A stretch of DNA of 5,123 nt from the NCBI GenBank assembly GCA_902782965.1, contig CACZPG010000083.1:1-5123 (forward strand). The letters run 5' to 3'. This stretch comes from an uncultured Lachnospiraceae bacterium. Its GTDB lineage: Bacteria > Bacillota > Clostridia > Lachnospirales > Lachnospiraceae. The position numbers were made by a program, and so were the translations under genes. The notes below the pieces were generated by a model that had not been told where the DNA came from, searched no databases, and worked only from the letters and a program-made list of their open reading frames with translations. Shown piece by piece: positions 1 to 5,123 of the stretch (position 1 is the stretch's first letter; each line of letters begins with the position of its first letter).

Positions 1-43
1 GTACCGGTATGTCAATCATAACAACCTCAAAAGACTGTTCCAT
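1..43 (-). CDS. 5' end of an unidentified gene (N-terminal 14 codons only)
   Basis: An ATG at 43-41 on the minus strand opens a frame that stays open to the window edge and reads MEQSFEVVMIDIPV. A strong ribosome binding site (GGGAGG at 56-51) lies 7 bases upstream, which is the main reason to call a gene from such a short piece. The fragment has no signal peptide or charged membrane-targeting start, and I cannot assign a family from 14 residues. It points the same way as the three genes upstream of it, but 162 bases with a hairpin separate it from them, so it may be a separate transcription unit or be reached by read-through. The start is well supported; the function is unknown. Confidence 0.7.
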   Translation of the reverse strand, partial: MEQSFEVVMIDIPV

Positions 44-50
44 ATCAAAA

Positions 51-56
51 CCTCCC
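51..56 (-). promoter_or_regulatory. Ribosome binding site of the leftmost gene
   Basis: GGGAGG on the minus strand, 7 bases before the ATG at 43-41. It is close to the ideal anti-16S sequence and sets the start of the truncated gene. Confidence 0.75.
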
Positions 57-70
57 TGAAACTATTGTGT

Positions 71-131
71 AACAGAACAAAAGGGACATTTCCGGCTGTC
101 ACATTATTACAAACAACAGGAAATGTCCCTT
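71..131 (-). terminator. 13-bp hairpin with U-rich tail: terminator or leader attenuator
   Basis: Bases 81-93 (aagggacatttcc) and 119-131 (ggaaatgtccctt) are perfect 13-base inverted complements. Read on the minus strand, the second arm ends in CCCTT and runs into TTGTTCTGTT (80-71), a T-rich tail as in an intrinsic terminator. The loop of 25 bases is large for a classical terminator, although a 3-bp inner extension (97-99 with 116-118) is possible. It lies downstream of the GGDEF gene stop, so the simple reading is the end of the three-gene operon. It also sits just upstream of the next gene, leaving 37 bases between the stem and that start codon, so it may instead act in that gene's leader. 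On the plus strand the tail is much less T-rich. Confidence 0.5.
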
Positions 132-135
132 GATC

Positions 136-141
136 ATTATA
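136..141 (-). promoter_or_regulatory. Possible -10 element (TATAAT) for the leftmost gene
   Basis: The minus strand reads TATAAT at 141-136, inside a very AT-rich stretch (about 136-172) in the intergenic region. A transcript starting 6-8 bases downstream would begin almost exactly at the base of the 81-131 hairpin. No good -35 (TTGACA-like) box is present 16-18 bases upstream; that position reads TATAAA-like sequence. An alternative TTGCCG at 180-175 with a poor -10 (TAATAA at 156-151) is no better. The box is an exact match to consensus, but in an AT-rich region it could be chance. Confidence 0.25.
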
Positions 142-193
142 ATTTCAGTATTATTATTTTTATATAATTATTTCCGGCAAATATCCATTACTG

Positions 194-229
194 AGAAACT
201 GTGGTTTACTGATAAATGACACAGTTTCT
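194..229 (-). other. Hairpin spanning the stop codon of the GGDEF gene
   Basis: On the minus strand AGAAACTGTG (229-220) and CACAGTTTCT (203-194) form a perfect 10-bp stem. The 16-base loop holds the last sense codons and the TAA stop, and contains a second small stem (TTTA/TAAA around TCAG). No T-run follows, so it is not a standard intrinsic terminator. It could protect the mRNA 3' end from exonucleases or pause transcription. The pairing is seen directly; its role is not known. Confidence 0.45.
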
Positions 230-2053
230 TCCGCTTTCCTTGGCGGTGTAGAGATGCTCATCTGCTCTGTGAATATTATGCTCTATAGATTTCTTCGGAT
301 CGAACAGTCTGCAGCCGAAGCTCATGGTTACATTGATTTCATTTCCATCAGCATTGATGGTGGAATTCATTATCTTCTTACGGATATCTTCAGCCTTGGC
401 TACACATTCTTCCAGGGTAGTGTCCGGCATCATCATTATGAATTCCTCTCCGCCCCAGCGGTACATACATTCATTATTGGTACATTCATTTTCCATCAGG
501 TTAGCCACGAAAGCAAGCACATCATCTCCTGCATTATGGCCATAGGTATCATTTACCCTCTTGAATTTATCTATATCACTGATATACAGACTGATAGGCT
601 TTCCTTCATCAATGACTTTATTGTATTTTCTGGAGAAATCACTGTAGAAGCCCATTCTGTTTTTAAGCTTAGTAAGTTTATCATGGTGGGATTCTTCGTA
701 GAAGGACTCTGACTCAACAGCGAGACCACAGATAAGCGCTGCCATAGAAAGCTTTCTTACATCCTCCACCTCATCGAAACCACTGTCATCATTCTTATTG
801 ATAATCTGAAAAGCTCCGATGAATACTCCGTTAATGTCAGCAACAGGCATTACAAGCACTGACTTCGTGGTATATCCGGTCTTAAGGTCCACTTCCTTAT
901 TGAAATCCGGATCATTATACGGATCATTGGTAACCACTACACGGCCTTCCTTCAGAGCCTTACCTACAAGTCCGGTATTATCCGGAATTACAATCCTGTC
1001 TACTCCCGTAGCTGAAGTGGTCCAGAGCTGTTTCTTAAGTCTGTCCCATTTCCAGAAGCTGGCTCTATCAGCATCTGCCATTGCTCTTCCAAGCTCTGTC
1101 ATATATTCAAAAATGGTATTATGATCCTTCTCCTTATCACTGCACATCTCAGCATATAATGCAGAACTGATATCACATATGTCCTTCAATGGTATTTCGT
1201 CTGATTTAAAATGTTTCATTTTGCTTCCCCCTTCACCTGCCAGCGGCGCAAGCTTAAAGCCTGTATTCTTTGTTTTATTCTCTATCTGAGCTGCATCATC
1301 CAGATGCATCAGGTACACCTGAATGTTCTTATCTTCGAAGAACTGCCTGTATTCCAGCAGTCTGTCCACATACATGTGAACACCTGTATCAAAGGCAGAG
1401 CATTCCGTATACAATTCACTACCCTCATCCATATATGGGATAAAGGGTTCCAGCGTATTGGAATCTCCTGTATATATAATATTCTTTCCACCCACTGTCA
1501 GATTGTAACCGAAACACCTGCCTTCAAGTTCCGGAACATGTTTTGTCAGAATTGCAGCCTTCAGCCAGCATTCTCCCGGTTCAAACTCACTGATGTATTC
1601 TTCAGCGGTAACAAGCCTGTAGGTCTCCTTACTGCATCCATCAAGATTCTCAAGCATATAGGCAAGATTCTCCTTAACCAACTCTGAAGGAGCAATAACT
1701 GTCACCTTTATCTTCCATATGAATCTTGCAAAATGAATAGTAAGTGCCAGACCACCGATATGATCACTGTGAGTATGCGTTATCACTGCGATTATTTCTT
1801 CTATTTTGTCTGAATTTTCGGATTTCTGAGAATCTGAATTATATTCCGTATTATACTTCGAACTATAATCCGAATTATCCTCGCTCCCACGATCATCTGC
1901 AGAGAGTCGTGCGAATACTTCCGGGCCATCCTTCTTCAGTCTGTTAAAGGTCACAAGCGGACAATCCATTATTACCAGCTTATTTCCCAGCCCGAAAAAG
2001 GCACTGTTATGCGCATCTGAAAATCCTGCACCTCTTCCAAAGAATCTAAGCAT
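206..2053 (-). CDS. MBL-fold / GAF / GGDEF protein, predicted soluble diguanylate cyclase
   Basis: A 615-residue cytoplasmic protein with no signal peptide or membrane segment. Residues about 1-275 form a metallo-beta-lactamase fold of tRNase Z-like type with a full ligand set: H93-x-H95-x-D97-H98, H172, D197 (YTGDS) and H250. Residues about 300-450 are a GAF domain of the phosphodiesterase type, with NDPYNDPDFN and EVDLKTGYTT stretches and an NKFDE-like motif (N419, K420, F426, E430, D431). Residues about 455-612 are a GGDEF domain with GGEEF at 534-538 and the expected metal and GTP residues D493, K498, N501, D510 and E536. It should therefore convert two GTP to c-di-GMP. The RxxD inhibition site is absent (TNNE at 525-528). 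The start follows GGAGGT (2064-2059) by 5 bases and overlaps the upstream cyclase gene by 8 bases. The substrate of the MBL domain and the GAF ligand are unknown; cAMP is the obvious candidate ligand given the neighbour. Confidence 0.93.
   Translation of the reverse strand: MLRFFGRGAGFSDAHNSAFFGLGNKLVIMDCPLVTFNRLKKDGPEVFARLSADDRGSEDNSDYSSKYNTEYNSDSQKSENSDKIEEIIAVITHTHSDHIGGLALTIHFARFIWKIKVTVIAPSELVKENLAYMLENLDGCSKETYRLVTAEEYISEFEPGECWLKAAILTKHVPELEGRCFGYNLTVGGKNIIYTGDSNTLEPFIPYMDEGSELYTECSAFDTGVHMYVDRLLEYRQFFEDKNIQVYLMHLDDAAQIENKTKNTGFKLAPLAGEGGSKMKHFKSDEIPLKDICDISSALYAEMCSDKEKDHNTIFEYMTELGRAMADADRASFWKWDRLKKQLWTTSATGVDRIVIPDNTGLVGKALKEGRVVVTNDPYNDPDFNKEVDLKTGYTTKSVLVMPVADINGVFIGAFQIINKNDDSGFDEVEDVRKLSMAALICGLAVESESFYEESHHDKLTKLKNRMGFYSDFSRKYNKVIDEGKPISLYISDIDKFKRVNDTYGHNAGDDVLAFVANLMENECTNNECMYRWGGEEFIMMMPDTTLEECVAKAEDIRKKIMNSTINADGNEINVTMSFGCRLFDPKKSIEHNIHRADEHLYTAKESGRNCVIYQ
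1808..1879 (-). repeat. Six imperfect 12-base tandem units inside the MBL domain
   Basis: The plus strand reads as consecutive 12-base units from 1809 to 1880: tctgaattttcg, gatttctgagaa, tctgaattatat, tccgtattatac, ttcgaactataa and tccgaattatcc. The second is the most diverged. On the coding strand they give tetrapeptides at residues 59-82: DNSD, YSSK, YNTE, YNSD, SQKS, ENSD. This makes an acidic, polar, probably unstructured insertion about ten residues before the HTHSDH metal motif. MBL-fold enzymes do not normally need such an insertion here. The frame is kept because each unit is a multiple of three. Confidence 0.7.
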
Positions 2054-3833
2054 TATGTACCTCCGTTACCTCGTATACAAATACTCCCTTACTCTTTCCT
2101 TTGAGTGGAATCTCTCCGATCGGATTCACTTCAATCCTTCCCTTAAGTCGTTCATACAACACATCGCTTATAAGCACCTGACCTTTCTTGGCATTCGCCT
2201 CAAGTCTGGCAGCGGTATTGACGGTATCACCTATGGCAGTGAAATCCATTCTGAAATCACAGCCAATATTACCAACGACAGCAGGTCCTACATTTACTCC
2301 GACTCCAAAGCCTACAGTTCTTCCATATTTCTCCATAAGAGTCTTCTCGAGAGCCTTTCCTCCATTAACTATATCCATAGCAGCACATACTGACTTGAAT
2401 TCATAATCCGGCAGATCAAAAGGTGAATTAAAAACTGCCATGGTGCAGTCACCTACGAATTTATCCAGTGTACCCTTATTCTTAAATATCGCATCTGTTG
2501 TAAGAGCCAGATATTCATTAAGAATCTCAACCACCTGTTCAGGTTCCAGAGCCTCTGACATGGTTGTGAAACCTCTGATATCCACGAAGAGTGCCGCAAT
2601 ATCTCTGTTCTCTCCCCCAACCTTGACATTAAAGTCTCCGGACTTGGAGATTTCTTCAACGATTTCGGGAGCTACATACTTCTTAAAGGCATTAAGAACC
2701 TTTCTCTTTCTTGCTTTCTCAAGAAGATATACCATTGCAAGAGAATAGACATAAGAAATCGCAAGCGCCATTGGGAAATAAATTATATTGTAAGTGAAGC
2801 CTTTATTATTAAGTGCTATCAGAATCAGCACTTCTGCCGCAATTGCAACAACCATGATAATAAGTGACTGCCATGGTCTCAGCTTACGGAAAAGAATATG
2901 TAGAAACATGGCTATAACAGCCGTAATGAGTCCCAGAATGTAGGGATTACCGTTAATGGCAAATCTTCCCTGAATATAGGATTGAAGAATATTGGCATGG
3001 ATTTCCACTCCATACATCTGCTGACTTCTTCCATTAGGAACCTTGAAATTATCCTGCATTCCAGTCGCATAAGCTCCTACAAGAATAATGCTGTCCTTGA
3101 AGGCTCTTGTATCAATTCTGTCATTCAGAACATCAGACATTGAAATGTATTCATAATCTCCGGGTCTTCCGGAATAATTGATAATGGAACGTCCATGCTT
3201 ATCTACAGGAATAGTTCTCGGAGTGATACCTTTTATTTTGCAATACTCATCATACAGAACACTCGAAAACATTTTCTGTGTAGAACCCTGATAGGATTCT
3301 TCGGGAATTATTCGTCTTACAACACCATCTGAATCCTGAGCCACATTACTGAAACCAACCTTGCAGATAGACTTCAGACTGTCATAGGGTTCCTCAGTAT
3401 TCTCCACTTCCTGAAACACTATCAGTTCACTATTATTCTTGACGACCTTTTTCCTGTAGATCAGATGATTAACTACGACAACATTTCCACTCTTAGCAAC
3501 AGCTTCAGCCAGCTGGTCGTCCCCTTCATCTACATTTCCCGAGAAAACAATATCGAAGCCTACCAGAGCAGGCTTCGCATCGTTATTCTCATTGAGTTTA
3601 TCCAGGAGCCGGGCATAATTCGCCCTCGACCAGGTCTGAATCGGTCCCAGCTCCTCTAATGTTTTCTCATCAATACCTATTATCTTGATCTTGCTGTCGA
3701 TACCTCTTGGCACCTGATATAGTCTGTCTCTGGCTATGAAGTCAAGTGAACCCAGAAGGTTGGACACTGTAAGAAACAGCACCAGAATTCCCACAACCAG
3801 AGTTTCAATTATTATCTGAATCTTATCTTTCAT
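2046..3833 (-). CDS. CHASE2-domain membrane adenylate cyclase (class III)
   Basis: A 595-residue receptor-type cyclase predicted to convert ATP to cAMP at the inner face of the membrane. A first membrane helix (about 9-28) leads to an extracellular CHASE2 sensor (about 30-292) with family-like stretches DRLYQVPRG, IIGIDEKTLEELG and VGFDIVFSG. Three membrane helices follow (about 297-315, 322-341, 347-371), the usual CHASE2 topology. After a basic linker comes the catalytic domain (about 407-590). Metal ligands are D418 (FVDIRGFT) and D462 (FVGD). Purine-selecting residues K458 and D530 are the adenine-type pair, and N539 and R543 (VNTAARLE) are the transition-state residues, so the enzyme looks active and ATP-specific. 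The start at 3833 lies 2 bases after the upstream stop with only a weak AAGG (3847-3844) 10 bases away, so translation probably depends on coupling. The stop overlaps the next gene by 8 bases. The CHASE2 ligand is unknown. Confidence 0.93.
   Translation of the reverse strand: MKDKIQIIIETLVVGILVLFLTVSNLLGSLDFIARDRLYQVPRGIDSKIKIIGIDEKTLEELGPIQTWSRANYARLLDKLNENNDAKPALVGFDIVFSGNVDEGDDQLAEAVAKSGNVVVVNHLIYRKKVVKNNSELIVFQEVENTEEPYDSLKSICKVGFSNVAQDSDGVVRRIIPEESYQGSTQKMFSSVLYDEYCKIKGITPRTIPVDKHGRSIINYSGRPGDYEYISMSDVLNDRIDTRAFKDSIILVGAYATGMQDNFKVPNGRSQQMYGVEIHANILQSYIQGRFAINGNPYILGLITAVIAMFLHILFRKLRPWQSLIIMVVAIAAEVLILIALNNKGFTYNIIYFPMALAISYVYSLAMVYLLEKARKRKVLNAFKKYVAPEIVEEISKSGDFNVKVGGENRDIAALFVDIRGFTTMSEALEPEQVVEILNEYLALTTDAIFKNKGTLDKFVGDCTMAVFNSPFDLPDYEFKSVCAAMDIVNGGKALEKTLMEKYGRTVGFGVGVNVGPAVVGNIGCDFRMDFTAIGDTVNTAARLEANAKKGQVLISDVLYERLKGRIEVNPIGEIPLKGKSKGVFVYEVTEVHNA
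2059..2064 (-). promoter_or_regulatory. Ribosome binding site of the MBL-GAF-GGDEF gene, inside the upstream gene
   Basis: GGAGGT on the minus strand, 5 bases before the ATG at 2053-2051. It lies within the last codons of the CHASE2 cyclase, so translation of the two proteins is probably coupled. It supports 2053 as the true start. Confidence 0.8.
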
Positions 3834-3835
3834 AA

Positions 3836-5123
3836 TCAGTTAGCCTTATTAAATACGTACCTTCCTGAGCTTCTTACTCTGAAACTGCTGGTATAATAGG
3901 TAGTGGAATCTCCGCTTACGCTCCAGCTTCCGGAACTAAGATTATAAGTATTTCCACTTTCCAGCGTGACTCTCTTGCCCGCAGGAATAATATTGGATTT
4001 CATCCATAATGCGAATATAGTTCCTGACAGATTAAGCATATTTCCTGCATCATCAAAAGCTTTAATCGTATATATGCTCTTGCCACCATCAGAATCCAGA
4101 ACTATAGTTGCTGAATTATCACTGACACTCATATCAAGGCCATTAAATATGACACTCTTCAGATGTTCATCATATATGGTGAATTCTATGGTATCTGCGT
4201 ATACACTGTCATAAATGTCTACATTATTACCATCCTGATCCTTACATACACTGTTAATTCTCGGTCTCATATAATCAACCTTCAGTTTCTCAGTTACTGC
4301 GATCGCATTGGTCGTAGCCCCATCTTTAATACGCTTAAGGTATACAGGAGCCATTCCCTCATAATAAATCACACTCTTCTGATAGATGCCATTGATTGAT
4401 TTAGATATACTGTAACCCGGTGCAGCAACCAGCTGAACATAGGATACATAGTAATCATTCTCACCCTTCGTACCACTTACAGTATATGGATTATCAGGAG
4501 TAGAGAGATAATCTATTGAGAATTCAGTCTCAGCGGAAGCCTTATTATAATCATCCGTTGCCGGAACAGTTGCACGCACTATATAATCTCCAACTGCTGT
4601 TGGTTTTGTATCTGTGAACTGTTCATTCTCACCATTCTTCTTATATGTGAATTTCACATCTTTAGCGCCATCAGAATCCGTCTTAATCTTAGGCTGATAA
4701 TTCACACCATACCACTGATCATCCAGGGTTACTGTAAGACTTGGATCTGTCTTCTCTGCCTTCGACTTCTTCTCCGGCTTAGCCGTAGGCTTCGCTGTCG
4801 GTTTAGCTGTCGGCTTCGGAGTTGCAGTAGGCTTAGCCGTTGCTGTCGGAGTTGCCGTTGCTGTTGGCGTCGGTTCTGCTGTAGGTGTAGCTGTCGGAGT
4901 TGGTGTTGGATTAGCATCATCAGGATGGGTAAGTGTGAAGCCGATTGAACTCTCACTTCCATTCATATCATAAGCTATCAGATATACCTGCCGAGGATTA
5001 CCCTTCTCAGCTGTAAATTTGACCATCGCCTTAAAGTTGCCATCCGAATCTTCAGATATTCCTCCATTATCTCGGGTATATACCACATCAGAATCCTGAG
5101 TTAATACCTTGTCAAGAGTAGCA
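3836..5123 (-). CDS. Ig-like domain surface/secreted protein, C-terminal part (5' end outside window)
   Basis: The frame is open to the window edge, giving 428 residues of a longer protein; a GTG at 5086 is internal, not a start, because the frame continues upstream (ATLDKVLTQDSD). In order it shows: the end of a beta-rich domain finishing GFTLTHPDD; a Pro/Thr/Ala linker turning into PTAK repeats (4909-4775) and then a Lys/Glu-rich stretch; an Ig-like domain ending in PTAVGDYIVRATV and ETEFSIDY, as in bacterial MBG-type repeats; a second beta domain (SGTKGENDYYVS to LKVDYMRPRI); a third with IYDEHLKSVIFNG and IKAFDDAGNM; and a Tyr/Ser-rich end, GSWSVSGDSTTYY, finishing GRYVFNKAN. No LPXTG, SLH, dockerin or C-terminal membrane helix is seen, so any anchor must be N-terminal. 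It is 2 bases from the CHASE2 cyclase and may work outside the cell with its sensor domain; that role is inference. Confidence 0.85.
   Translation of the reverse strand, partial: ATLDKVLTQDSDVVYTRDNGGISEDSDGNFKAMVKFTAEKGNPRQVYLIAYDMNGSESSIGFTLTHPDDANPTPTPTATPTAEPTPTATATPTATAKPTATPKPTAKPTAKPTAKPEKKSKAEKTDPSLTVTLDDQWYGVNYQPKIKTDSDGAKDVKFTYKKNGENEQFTDTKPTAVGDYIVRATVPATDDYNKASAETEFSIDYLSTPDNPYTVSGTKGENDYYVSYVQLVAAPGYSISKSINGIYQKSVIYYEGMAPVYLKRIKDGATTNAIAVTEKLKVDYMRPRINSVCKDQDGNNVDIYDSVYADTIEFTIYDEHLKSVIFNGLDMSVSDNSATIVLDSDGGKSIYTIKAFDDAGNMLNLSGTIFALWMKSNIIPAGKRVTLESGNTYNLSSGSWSVSGDSTTYYTSSFRVRSSGRYVFNKAN
3844..3847 (-). promoter_or_regulatory. Weak ribosome binding site of the CHASE2 cyclase gene
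   Basis: AAGG on the minus strand, 10 bases before the ATG at 3833 and within the last codons of the upstream gene. It is short and distant compared with the GGAGG sites of the other two starts here. With a 2-base gap between stop and start, re-initiation by ribosomes finishing the upstream gene is likely. Confidence 0.4.
4775..4909 (-). repeat. Pro/Thr/Ala/Lys-rich repetitive linker
   Basis: About 45 residues of nearly pure P, T, A, then K, with dipeptide PT and tetrapeptide PTAK units; at DNA level the latter appear as near-identical 12-base units (for example ggcttagccgta, ggcttcgctgtc, ggtttagctgtc). Such linkers separate folded domains in secreted proteins of Lachnospiraceae and related Firmicutes and may be glycosylated or associate with the cell wall. 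The repeat may vary in length between strains. Confidence 0.85.

Noticed and set aside
81..131. Inverted repeat as the end of an insertion sequence
   Set aside because: Only 25 bases separate the arms, no transposase or target duplication is seen, and a U-rich tail fits an RNA hairpin better.
254..712. Plus-strand open frame of 152 codons
   Set aside because: It lies antisense to the GGDEF and GAF coding region, whose protein has intact motifs; no ribosome binding site or recognisable domain. It is a shadow frame.
1211..1687. Plus-strand open frame of 158 codons
   Set aside because: It is antisense to the MBL domain and its linker, rich in Cys/Phe/Ile/His without domain pattern, and matches nothing I know.
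1760..1777. MBL domain as a flavodiiron or oxygen-sensing di-iron protein
   Set aside because: The motif is HTHSDH, not HxExDH, and no flavodoxin domain is present.
1808..1880. CRISPR-like repeat array
   Set aside because: Units are 12 bases with no spacers, imperfect, and in frame with the MBL coding sequence.
4729..4962. Minus-strand frame rich in Gln, Arg and Leu
   Set aside because: It is an out-of-frame reading of the Pro/Thr/Ala/Lys linker repeats, so its low-complexity composition is an artefact.
5084..5086. GTG as start of the surface protein
   Set aside because: The frame continues open to 5123 with ordinary residues, no ribosome binding site precedes the GTG, and the protein would begin in the middle of a beta domain.

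Overview
The window looks like a chromosomal piece of a low-to-mid-GC anaerobic Firmicute. A Lachnospiraceae (Butyrivibrio/Roseburia-like) source is the best guess, because of the strong GGAGG ribosome binding sites, the Pro-Thr-Ala '(PT)n / PTAK' linker between Ig-like domains, and the signalling-domain repertoire. This is inferred from sequence style only; no database search was possible. All real genes lie on the minus strand and read from right to left. The plus-strand open frames are shadows.

Layout in transcription order: (1) 5123-3836, the C-terminal 428 residues of a probably secreted protein made of Ig-like beta domains and a Pro/Thr/Ala/Lys linker; its start is outside the window. 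(2) 3833-2046, a membrane adenylate cyclase with an extracellular CHASE2 sensor, three further membrane segments and a complete class III cyclase domain. (3) 2053-206, a soluble three-domain protein: metallo-beta-lactamase fold, GAF, then GGDEF (diguanylate cyclase). (4) 205-44, a 162-base intergenic region with two hairpins and an AT-rich stretch. (5) 43-1, the first 14 codons of another minus-strand gene with a strong ribosome binding site.

Genes 1-3 are packed as an operon: 2 bases separate genes 1 and 2, and genes 2 and 3 overlap by 8 bases. One transcript would therefore carry an extracellular protein, a cAMP-making receptor and a c-di-GMP-making enzyme. The GAF domain of the c-di-GMP enzyme has the features of the phosphodiesterase-type GAF family (NKFDE-like motif), whose known members bind cAMP or cGMP. 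The most interesting reading is a two-messenger relay: an outside signal is sensed through CHASE2, cAMP is made, and cAMP bound by the GAF adjusts c-di-GMP synthesis. The MBL domain has all its metal ligands and could add a hydrolytic or sensing step. The relay is inference; the catalytic motifs and the gene coupling are seen directly.

Other points of note: a six-unit 12-base tandem repeat inserted in the MBL domain just before its metal site, loss of the canonical c-di-GMP inhibition site in the GGDEF domain, and a hairpin with U-rich tail placed only 37 bases before the next start codon, which may act as a terminator or a leader attenuator.
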